12,938 nucleotides of DNA from Thermotogaceae bacterium (lineage in GTDB: Bacteria; Thermotogota; Thermotogae; Thermotogales; Thermotogaceae): NCBI GenBank assembly GCA_027038385.1, contig JALVXE010000073.1, positions 1 through 12,938 on the forward strand, read 5' to 3'. Made by a program: the position numbers and the translations under genes. Positions 7,005 through 12,938 of the stretch are shown here, piece after piece. The notes beneath the pieces were generated by a model. That model was given only the letters and a program-made list of their open reading frames with translations. It was not told the DNA's origin and made no database searches. Within the stretch, counting starts at the first letter, position 1. Each line of letters begins with the position of its first letter.

Positions 7005-7758
7005 CATGTAATTTTTTGTACCACTCCATACCCTTGAGAGTCATATCAGGATCATAAACATCGTACCTTAGGATGTCCAGCACGAGCTCAGATTGCCCGC
7101 CGGTCACGACCACAACTGGATTATAATCAAGCTCTTTTTCTATATCTTCCATGATTCTGTTCAGCCCATAGGCTACGAGCTTTAATATACCTATCCTTAT
7201 ATTATCCTCTGTGTTTCTTCCAATGGAACTCTCTGGAACGATGGATAGGTCTATAAGAGGAAGTTTTGCCGCGTTGCTGAACAGCGAGTAAAGCATCGTC
7301 ATTATGCCTGGGGATATCGTTCCTCCCAAAAATTCAGAGTTTTTCACAACATCTATCGTTATCGCGGTGCCAAAATCCAATACAAGAACGTCTTCGGAGT
7401 ATTCGTGAACAGCTCCTATCACGTTGGAGACTCTGTCAGCCCCTATGGCCTTTGGATCCCTGACGGGCCATTTCACACCACATGAATCATCGGCTACAAC
7501 GAAAAGAGGCTCCACCTTGAAGAACTTCTCAGAGAGCCTCCTCAGTATTCTGTTCAGTGATGGAACGACAGACGATATCACAATTCCGTCCACGAACCTG
7601 TGATCCAACCCTTCATTATCAAGAAGCGTGCTGAGATGTGAGAACACCTCATCCTCCGTTTCGTACCTACTAGTAGAAAGCCTCCATTTTTTGAAAGAAT
7701 CCCCGGATTTCACCCCGAAGACCGTGTGCGTGTTTCCAACGTCTATGTACAGGTTCAA
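6997..7758 (-). CDS. coaX: Type III pantothenate kinase (CoaX)
   Basis: CoaX phosphorylates pantothenate with ATP, the first step of coenzyme A synthesis, in the cytosol. The 253 residues fit the family (about 245-260). The ASKHA-fold motifs are present: the N-terminal phosphate loop DVGNTHTVF (6-14), VVPSLNR (64-70), the pantothenate-site IGADRV (105-110, with Asp108 the likely catalytic base), DFGTAITID (128-136), LGGTISPGI (144-152) and VVTGGQS (217-223). DFGTAIT has Ile where the family usually has Thr. The start is TTG at 7758-7756. It must be this codon because DVGNT begins at residue 6 and no other start fits. TTG overlaps the pepF TGA stop by two bases and is preceded by GGAGGTGATT, nearly full complementarity to the 16S tail. 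No hairpin follows the gene, so transcripts may run into the solute-binding protein gene. Confidence 0.95.
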   Translation of the reverse strand: MNLYIDVGNTHTVFGVKSGDSFKKWRLSTSRYETEDEVFSHLSTLLDNEGLDHRFVDGIVISSVVPSLNRILRRLSEKFFKVEPLFVVADDSCGVKWPVRDPKAIGADRVSNVIGAVHEYSEDVLVLDFGTAITIDVVKNSEFLGGTISPGIMTMLYSLFSNAAKLPLIDLSIVPESSIGRNTEDNIRIGILKLVAYGLNRIMEDIEKELDYNPVVVVTGGQSELVLDILRYDVYDPDMTLKGMEWYKKLHVV

Positions 7759-9464
7759 GAAATCACCTCCTCAACGAGACTGTTCAGAAACTCAAAGGCA
7801 CTTTCCCAGAACTTCGGATCTCTCACATCTATACCAAAAACCTCGAGGAGTCTTTCTGGTTTATCCTTCCCACCGCTCTCGAGGAGGTTTAGGTACTTCG
7901 GAACAAATCTCTTTCCTTCTTCAATGTACCTCCTGTAGAGGGCTATAACGAGTGCGTTGGCGAAGTTGTACGCGTAAACGTAAAAAGGTGCGAAGAAAAA
8001 GTGTGGAATGCTGCTCCACTCATCGTGATATTCCTTCGTTATCCTGACGGATTCTCCAAACATTCTCGCAAGCTCTTCTGAATACACGTTCGAGAGATCA
8101 TCGAAAGATGCGAACCCTTCTTTCGATATGAGGTCATGAGTCCTTATCTCGAATCTGACGAACATATTCTGCCTGAACATGGTGGCGAATGTATCCTCTA
8201 TTTTTCCTGCGACGAACGCTTTTTTCTCATCACCACTTAGTTCTTTCTTGAGCTTGTCAAAGACCAAGAATTCACCAAAGACCGACGCGACTTCTGCCAT
8301 CGTCAAAGGTGTGTGATAGTTCAGCATGGTTTGCTTCGATGAGAGGGTTCCGTGAAGACCGTGCCCAAGCTCATGAGCCATCGTCATGACATCTCTTATC
8401 CTACCAGTGAAATTGAGTAGAATGAACGGCTTACCGTTGGGAACGTTGTAAGAGCAGAAAGCTCCCCCCCTTTTTCCGGGTGCCGGGAAGACGTCTATTC
8501 TCCTCTCGTTGAAAAACGATTCAATTATCTTTCCAGCCACGTCTGAAAACTCATAGTAGGCCTCAAGGACTATCTTTTTCGCATCCTCAAGGCTGTACTT
8601 TTTATCGACTTCACCTATGGGCGCGTAAACATCAGCTGGAGTGAGCTCTTCTCCTAGAACCCGTGATTTCCATTTATAGTATTTTTCAACTATGTGATAA
8701 TTCTCCGTAGTTATATCTATGAGCTTCTGAACAACTTCGTCACCGACCTCGTTCTCGGAGTTTCTCATGGATATGGGGTTTTTGTAATTTCTGAGCCTCG
8801 CTTCCGTATCCCAGTCTTTCACAACAACGTTGTACAAATTTTCTATTATCAAGCTGTCCTTTCTATATCTCTCAAGGAAAATTCTCATGGCACGCTTCCT
8901 CAAGTTTCCGTTCTTCTGATATCTGAGAGCCCTCACCTCTTCACCTGTCATCTTTCTTCCATCGACCTCGAAAGTGTAGGAGGCTGCAAGCTTTTCGTAG
9001 GTGTCAGCAGCTGCATCTCTTCGGGAGACGCTGAGAGCAGAAAAGACCTTTTCTGCTTCTTCTGGCAAAGTATGCTCTTTCTCCTCGATTATTCTCTCAA
9101 CAACGTGAGAATAGTTTTCAACGTCTTTTAACTCCTCCAGCCTCTCTACAGAAAGAGCAGAGAGCTTGGCTTTAACAGCGGATATGTTCTCGTCAACGAG
9201 AGAATAATTCTTCTGGAAAATCCCGTAGAGTTTCTGAGCTTCCACGTCTTGCATGTTTTTGGAGAAAAGAAGAGAAGCGTATTGAAGAGGGAGCAGAGAT
9301 TTCCACAAAACGTCCTCTATCTTTTCAAAAAAACTTTTCAATGAAGTTTTGTCAAGACTTTTCACGTCCGTGTCAAGAAGATTTCTTGAAAGGTTCACAG
9401 CTTCTTCAGAATCCCTCAAAGCTTTCTCCTTACTTTCGTATATCAGAGAGAGATCCCATTCCAA
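7755..9464 (-). CDS. pepF: Oligoendopeptidase F-like M3 zinc metallopeptidase
   Basis: This is a cytosolic zinc peptidase that trims short peptides. The thermolysin-like motif HELGH is at residues 364-368 and the third zinc ligand is Glu391 in TMAEVASVFGE, the normal spacing for family M3. Other family marks are GKRGGAFCSYNVP (330-342) and FILLNFTG (347-354) just before the zinc motif. The N-terminal 350 residues are the helical lobe that encloses the substrate channel. At 569 residues it is slightly short for PepF (about 600). The start is TTG at 9464-9462, the only in-frame choice that keeps the N-terminal WDLSLIY motif typical of PepF (WDLSDLY-like) and fits the ribosome site AAAGGAG (9480-9474). 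It lies 15 bases after the fliH stop and overlaps coaX, so it is the middle gene of the operon. Confidence 0.94.
   Translation of the reverse strand: MEWDLSLIYESKEKALRDSEEAVNLSRNLLDTDVKSLDKTSLKSFFEKIEDVLWKSLLPLQYASLLFSKNMQDVEAQKLYGIFQKNYSLVDENISAVKAKLSALSVERLEELKDVENYSHVVERIIEEKEHTLPEEAEKVFSALSVSRRDAAADTYEKLAASYTFEVDGRKMTGEEVRALRYQKNGNLRKRAMRIFLERYRKDSLIIENLYNVVVKDWDTEARLRNYKNPISMRNSENEVGDEVVQKLIDITTENYHIVEKYYKWKSRVLGEELTPADVYAPIGEVDKKYSLEDAKKIVLEAYYEFSDVAGKIIESFFNERRIDVFPAPGKRGGAFCSYNVPNGKPFILLNFTGRIRDVMTMAHELGHGLHGTLSSKQTMLNYHTPLTMAEVASVFGEFLVFDKLKKELSGDEKKAFVAGKIEDTFATMFRQNMFVRFEIRTHDLISKEGFASFDDLSNVYSEELARMFGESVRITKEYHDEWSSIPHFFFAPFYVYAYNFANALVIALYRRYIEEGKRFVPKYLNLLESGGKDKPERLLEVFGIDVRDPKFWESAFEFLNSLVEEVIS
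7761..7770 (-). promoter_or_regulatory. Near-perfect ribosome binding site for coaX
   Basis: GGAGGTGATT on the minus strand can pair over nine bases with the 16S tail (AUCACCUCC). It lies within the last codons of pepF, just before a TTG start that overlaps the pepF stop. The strong site probably makes up for the weak start codon. Confidence 0.85.
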
Positions 9465-9468
9465 ATCT

Positions 9469-9480
9469 GATCACTCCTTT
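9469..9480 (-). promoter_or_regulatory. Ribosome binding site for pepF, overlapping the fliH stop
   Basis: AAAGGAG followed by TGATC, on the minus strand, matches the extended anti-16S sequence AAAGGAGGTGATC with one G missing. Its first base is the last base of the fliH-like TGA. The TTG start is 9 bases after AAAGGAG. Confidence 0.75.
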
Positions 9481-10151
9481 CAGAGAATTTCATCCAGCAC
9501 ATCCTCTATCATTTTCCACCTGAAGGATGTGGTCTTGTCTACAACTCCTCTTTTAGTCTCAACAAGAACATCACCTTCAGATAAATCGGGATCGATCTGG
9601 ACACCAAAACCCTGGGACTTTAAATCTTCTATGACATCAGACAATCTTTCTGCGTCCTTTGGAGATATCTTCAATACCACTCCATCTGAATGGAAGATCT
9701 TTTCAAGCGCCGATTCTATCCTCCTTTTGGCCAAGTCCTCATCCAGATCTTTCTCGAGGATCTTCCTGTATATGATTTTGAACACTGGAAGAGCCTCATC
9801 TGTGAGTTGCTCTGATAGCTCTTTCAAGCTTTCGTTGAGTCTCTCGCTAAACGAGGATATACGGGCTTTCAAAGCCTCTATCTCGGATAGCTTTGCATCT
9901 ATCTCAGCCTTTGCTGAGTTGACTATTTCATCCGCTCTGGCTTTTGCATCTTCCAGTATTTTCTGAGCTTCGTTTTGTGCACCACTCAAGATCTCGCCAG
10001 CTTCTTTCTTAGCATTTTCCAGTATTCTCTGAGCCTCTGCTCGCGCCTTCTGTATGATTTCGTCTCCTTTGCTCTCTTTTTCATCTGATCTCGAGCCGAT
10101 CTTCTTAACGGCCTTAGCGTCCACGTATATGAGATGACGTTTTATTATCAA
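9480..10151 (-). CDS. fliH: FliH-like flagellar export stator / ATPase regulator
   Basis: FliH binds the flagellar type III export ATPase FliI and holds it at the export gate; the family is related to the b and delta stalk subunits of F-type ATPases. In this 223-residue protein, residues 28-93 form a long Ala- and Glu-rich helix made of regular 11-residue repeats. The C-terminal domain (about 115-223) ends in the FliH signature: a GFGVQIDPDL segment, then GDVLVET, then RGVVDKTTSFRWKMIEDVL. I chose the TTG at 10151 because GGAGGTG lies just upstream and because MIIKRHLIYV resembles FliH N-termini; an ATG at 10181 is in frame but has no ribosome site. No fliF, fliG or fliI is next to it. V-type ATPase subunit E is the main alternative, but the C-terminal pattern favours FliH. 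Confidence 0.78.
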   Translation of the reverse strand: MIIKRHLIYVDAKAVKKIGSRSDEKESKGDEIIQKARAEAQRILENAKKEAGEILSGAQNEAQKILEDAKARADEIVNSAKAEIDAKLSEIEALKARISSFSERLNESLKELSEQLTDEALPVFKIIYRKILEKDLDEDLAKRRIESALEKIFHSDGVVLKISPKDAERLSDVIEDLKSQGFGVQIDPDLSEGDVLVETKRGVVDKTTSFRWKMIEDVLDEIL

Positions 10152-10156
10152 CGTTT

Positions 10157-10164
10157 CCACCTCC
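10157..10164 (-). promoter_or_regulatory. Ribosome binding site fixing the TTG start of the fliH-like gene
   Basis: GGAGGTGG on the minus strand ends 5 bases before TTG (10151-10149). No comparable site precedes the in-frame ATG at 10181, and that ATG would lie upstream of the predicted transcription start. Confidence 0.75.
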
Positions 10165-10171
10165 AGATGGA

Positions 10172-10180
10172 ATTCTAACA
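10172..10180 (-). promoter_or_regulatory. Candidate extended -10 promoter for fliH-pepF-coaX
   Basis: The minus strand reads TGTTAGAAT: TAGAAT (10177-10172) differs from consensus at one base and has the TG of an extended -10. The -35 region is weak. A start near 10165 would give a very short leader that begins almost at the ribosome site, so this could instead be one of several promoters. Confidence 0.5.
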
Positions 10181-10191
10181 CCTGGGCATCC

Positions 10192-10205
10192 TGAATTCGA
10201 ATCCA
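10192..10205. promoter_or_regulatory. Dyad in the divergent control region, possible operator
   Basis: TGAATTCGAATCCA is an imperfect palindrome: its 7-base arms match at 6 positions around a perfect ATTCGAAT core. It covers the -35 position of the candidate fliH promoter and lies upstream of the plus-strand promoter. A second perfect palindrome, TTGATCAA, is at 10220-10227. Regulator binding is an inference only. Confidence 0.3.
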
Positions 10206-10219
10206 GCCTTCTCATTCAA

Positions 10220-10247
10220 TTGATCAAACTGCTCAAAGTGGTAGAAT
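10220..10247 (+). promoter_or_regulatory. Candidate promoter for the polysaccharide export genes
   Basis: TTGATC (10220-10225, four of six consensus bases) is followed after 16 bases by TGG plus TAGAAT (10242-10247), an extended -10 with one mismatch. The start would be near 10254, about 33 bases before the GTG of the Wzz/Wzc-like gene, whose ribosome site AAGGAGGA is at 10271-10278. Confidence 0.6.
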
Positions 10248-10286
10248 TTCACACATCTACCCCTCAGCACAAGGAGGAGCGAAGAA

Positions 10287-12173
10287 GTGGAACTGGATTT
10301 GTCGGATATGATCAGGATATTCAAAAGATGGAAATGGCTGTTTCTGATCACGGTCGTGCTAGTTACAGCCGCAACCGTTGGGATATACAAAATCCTTCCG
10401 AAGAAATACGAGATCAGCGCAGTGGTCAAAGTCGAGGGGACGAAAGTGAGTTCGCTCAGCTTCGGGGGATTCTCCTTCCCAGTTGGCGGGGAAGGGAACG
10501 TTGATGATTACATAGAGATAATGAAGAGTAGAAGTATAGTGGAGAGCGTTATAAACGAAAAGAACATACTAAACAAGATAATAAAAGATAAAGATTTGAA
10601 AAAGCTAAAAAAACTCGGATATACAAAAGAAGACCTTCTGGAATTGGCTTACAGGAACGTCAGGAAAAATCTGGAAGTATCTACACTTGGGAAATCCGCT
10701 CTCATATCTGTCAAGTACAAGTCCAAAGATCCAAAGCTTGGCTATGAAATGGTCAGCGGTTTGATAGACAAATTCAAGGAGAAGATAGAATCGATGAGAT
10801 CCCAAAGTGCCGAAAAAAAGATAGAGTTCCTGACCGAGAAGAGAAAGCAAACATACGATGAATTCAGGAAGAAGTTGTCGAAACTCATCGAATTTCAGAA
10901 GAAAAACGACGTAGTATCTCTAGAGAATGAGCTTTTGAATCTTAAGAGCATGGAGTACAAGATAAAAACTACGCTTTCTGCATCGAAGGTTGCTGTATCA
11001 AAGCTCAATGCAGAAAACTACGAACTCTTGGAAGAACTCAAGGAAATGCCCGCATTCAAAGATCCGCAGATGATGGGTTATCTCAACAAAGAGTTGAGTG
11101 ATCTTGAGAGTCAACTTTCCGCACTTCGAGCCGTCTACCCTGAGGACTATATAGAGATCAAAAAGACGAAAGCTCAAATAGAAGATCTCAAGTCTAAGAT
11201 AGAGTCGCTCAGAAAATCTCTTGCGAGCAATCCGATCGGGTTTTACGACATAGAAAAGATGATTCTTGAAAACTCCCTAAAACTCAAGGATTCGGATATA
11301 AGAATTGCAGCCGCAGAAAAAATTCTGAGAGATCTCAAGGAGAGGATAAACAAGATGATAGATCTTGAGAGTGAGTTCACGGCTATAAAATCCGATATAG
11401 ATGTTTACAAAAACCTTCTGTCATTCATATGGCAACAACAAATACAGGTGATGCTCTCTGAGATATCATCCGTACATCCCGTAACAGTAATATCTCCTCC
11501 TAAGTACACCGATATTCCCAAAGAGGTATCAAAAGTCTTTCTCGGAGCTGTCGGATTGTCGATGGGAATATTCCTAGGAGTACTCGCGGTGTTCTGGAAA
11601 GAATCGTCTTATAAAAACGTCGCCGATCACATCATATTTGCCAGGATGAATGATATAAGCGATTACTACACCATAAGAAAGGGTGAGCTTGACAAAGACG
11701 TCGAAAGAATTGTTGCCGATCTCAGAAACTACACTGGAAAGCTTCTCGTGTGCGGCCCAAGCGAAGGGGAAGGGAAGAGCAGTATATCGCTGAAAATCGC
11801 GGAGAAACTCTCGAGTATCGGAAGAAACGTACTGCTCGTAGATGGAGACTTCGAAAAGAAAGACCTATCCAGAAGATTTGGGATTTCTGAGCCTTCCGCA
11901 AGGCTTATCAGGATCGGAAGGATCCAATTTCTATCACTTTCAGATTGGAAGGAGCTTTCAAACGTTGATTCATCTTTTGACATCACAGTGGTAGATTCAC
12001 CGTCTTACGAAAGAAGAATAATAGATCTCTTGAATCTCGTAGATGCATCAGATTCTTCGCTACTTGTGATAACTGAGATGAAGTCTGATAAATCTCTATC
12101 TGAAGAGCTTTATAGGAAGCTTCAAGGAAAGCTCTTTGGGGTTGTCTTTAACAAGGTGAGGTGGTTGTCGTGA
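10287..12173 (+). CDS. Wzz/Wzc-like polysaccharide co-polymerase with BY-kinase-like domain
   Basis: This is an inner membrane protein that would control chain length and export of a surface polysaccharide. It has the expected order: a Wzz domain with a first membrane helix (about 15-37, WKWLFLITVVLVTAATVGIY), a periplasmic stretch with long coiled coils (about 165-375), a Pro-containing ISPPKYTDIPKEV segment (402-414), and a second helix (about 417-436). A cytoplasmic P-loop domain follows. It shows Walker A GPSEGEGKS (490-498), Walker A' LLVDGD (516-521) and Walker B ITVVDSP (566-572). The kinase part is reduced: about 50 residues separate A' from B, the NPxELL motif common in this class is missing, and the protein ends in NKVRWLS without a Tyr cluster. 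GTG is chosen for its strong ribosome site 8 bases upstream. The next gene overlaps by 4 bases. Confidence 0.88.
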   Translation: MELDLSDMIRIFKRWKWLFLITVVLVTAATVGIYKILPKKYEISAVVKVEGTKVSSLSFGGFSFPVGGEGNVDDYIEIMKSRSIVESVINEKNILNKIIKDKDLKKLKKLGYTKEDLLELAYRNVRKNLEVSTLGKSALISVKYKSKDPKLGYEMVSGLIDKFKEKIESMRSQSAEKKIEFLTEKRKQTYDEFRKKLSKLIEFQKKNDVVSLENELLNLKSMEYKIKTTLSASKVAVSKLNAENYELLEELKEMPAFKDPQMMGYLNKELSDLESQLSALRAVYPEDYIEIKKTKAQIEDLKSKIESLRKSLASNPIGFYDIEKMILENSLKLKDSDIRIAAAEKILRDLKERINKMIDLESEFTAIKSDIDVYKNLLSFIWQQQIQVMLSEISSVHPVTVISPPKYTDIPKEVSKVFLGAVGLSMGIFLGVLAVFWKESSYKNVADHIIFARMNDISDYYTIRKGELDKDVERIVADLRNYTGKLLVCGPSEGEGKSSISLKIAEKLSSIGRNVLLVDGDFEKKDLSRRFGISEPSARLIRIGRIQFLSLSDWKELSNVDSSFDITVVDSPSYERRIIDLLNLVDASDSSLLVITEMKSDKSLSEELYRKLQGKLFGVVFNKVRWLS

Positions 12174-12938
12174 AAAGGAAGGTTTTAATCATTGCAGTAA
12201 CGTTGATAACCACTTTTTTGATGGCCTACGAGGTGCAACCAGGGGATGTGCTGTCAATAGACATATACCTACAAATGGGAGAATTAATCAGCAAGACGGT
12301 GCCCGTGGATTTCGATGGATTTACATCCCTTCCTTATATCGGTTACACAAAAGTTGTGGGAAAAACCCCGAAAGAGATTCAAGATATGATACAGAGAGTT
12401 TTAAAAAGACTCCTCCCATCATCAGTTGCCGCAGTTTACGTGGAAAAGAAACATTCAGAATGGGTGTACTTTCACGGTCTCATAAACGGAGTCTATGATC
12501 TTTCGGGGCTGAAAAAGAGTCAAAGGAAGCTGTCTGCCGTTTTAGCGCTTGTTCAAAGTAAAAATAGGTTAGTTGGAATCTCACCTGAAAACATCCACAT
12601 AATTCGAAACGGAAAAGTTATATGCGTGGATTTCTCCAAGTACTTGAAAGAAGGCGACGAAAAGTACGATCCAGAGCTTCGAAGTGGTGATGTTGTATTC
12701 ATACCAAAACCGATGTATGTAGGGGTATTTGGAAGCTGGGGATCAGTTAAATCTGGGATGTACAAGATAGACGATGACACAACACTGATAAAAGTATTGG
12801 CAGAAGCCGGTGTGTCGATGAACCCAGATATGATAAAGGAAATCAAACTCTTCAGGAAGAACAAGGTTTACGATTTTCAAACGTTGAACCTCGATAAGCT
12901 TTCAAGTTTTCGTTTAGAAAATGGTGATATGATATACG
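12170..12938 (+). CDS. Wza-like polysaccharide export protein with SLBB domains, partial
   Basis: The first 256 residues of a polysaccharide export protein; the gene continues past the right edge without a stop. Proteins of this family form the periplasmic and outer membrane channel that receives polymer from the Wzc-like partner. Residues 1-19 are a Sec signal peptide (KRKVLIIAVTLITTFLMA). The Poly_export domain follows (about 20-93): VQPGDVLSIDIY, VPVDFDGFTSLPYIGYTKV and GKTPKEIQDMI. Two SLBB-type domains follow, near 98-180 and from 184 (FGSWGSVKSGMYKI, then LIKVLAEAGVS). No Cys follows the signal peptide, so it is not a lipoprotein like E. coli Wza. GTG overlaps the upstream stop in GTGA and has GAGGTG 6 bases ahead (12158-12163), so the two genes are probably coupled. 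Confidence 0.9.
   Translation, partial: MKRKVLIIAVTLITTFLMAYEVQPGDVLSIDIYLQMGELISKTVPVDFDGFTSLPYIGYTKVVGKTPKEIQDMIQRVLKRLLPSSVAAVYVEKKHSEWVYFHGLINGVYDLSGLKKSQRKLSAVLALVQSKNRLVGISPENIHIIRNGKVICVDFSKYLKEGDEKYDPELRSGDVVFIPKPMYVGVFGSWGSVKSGMYKIDDDTTLIKVLAEAGVSMNPDMIKEIKLFRKNKVYDFQTLNLDKLSSFRLENGDMIY

Noticed and set aside
9349..9966. 205-residue open frame on the plus strand opposite pepF and the fliH-like gene
   Set aside because: It is low complexity (Ser, Leu and Phe runs), lies entirely antisense to two well-supported genes and has no recognisable domain.
9480..10151. V/A-type ATPase subunit E or F-type subunit b instead of FliH
   Set aside because: The coiled-coil stalk is shared by these families, but the C-terminal GDVLVET and GVVDKTT pattern is that of FliH, and no ATPase subunit genes are nearby.
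10152..10181. Start of the FliH-like protein at the ATG at 10181
   Set aside because: No ribosome site precedes it, and the TTG at 10151 has GGAGGTGG just ahead. The extended residues contain the predicted promoter.
10220..10504. 94-residue plus-strand open frame across the divergent promoter region
   Set aside because: It overlaps the start of the Wzz/Wzc-like gene in another frame and has no ribosome site or domain.

Overview
The window looks like a stretch of a Thermotogota (Thermotoga-like) chromosome. The evidence is the family mix: type III pantothenate kinase, PepF, a second EF-G-like GTPase, a long family 5 solute-binding protein and IspG with the NGIGEGK motif. Codon use is rich in AGA, AGG and ATA, genes are packed tightly, and Shine-Dalgarno sequences are very strong. 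This is judged from remembered family features, not from a search, so I do not name a genus.

Layout. (1) Positions 2-406, plus strand: the end of a nitrilase-family amidohydrolase. It converges on (2) a minus-strand pair, rseP-ispG (2918 to 403), coupled by a one-base stop/start overlap. (3) An intrinsic terminator (2957-2931) separates this pair from an EF-G-like translational GTPase (5022-2959), which has its own extended -10 promoter. (4) A terminator (5094-5069) ends the gene for an exported family 5 (peptide or oligosaccharide) solute-binding protein (6959-5115), which has its own extended -10 promoter on top of the coaX stop codon. (5) Upstream is a compact minus-strand operon, fliH-pepF-coaX (10151-6997), in which all three genes appear to start with TTG. 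(6) A divergent control region (about 10152-10286) separates it from (7) a plus-strand exopolysaccharide export pair: a Wzz/BY-kinase-like inner membrane protein and a Wza-like export protein that runs off the right edge. No gap between genes exceeds 135 bases. I see no tRNA, rRNA, CRISPR array, insertion sequence or phage genes.

How the genes relate. IspG (isoprenoid precursors) and RseP (intramembrane protease) form a conserved pairing; the dxr gene often found beside them is absent here. The fliH-pepF-coaX operon mixes flagellar export, peptide turnover and CoA synthesis. The most suggestive point is the divergent region: a motility-type gene (fliH) and the polysaccharide export genes are read apart from two promoters with nearly the same 15-base core, with a small dyad between them. 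That could allow joint or opposed control of motility and surface polysaccharide. I found no clearly new system. The other points of interest are the reduced kinase domain of the Wzc-like protein, the altered G3 motif of the EF-G-like protein, and the tightly interlocked terminators and promoters.
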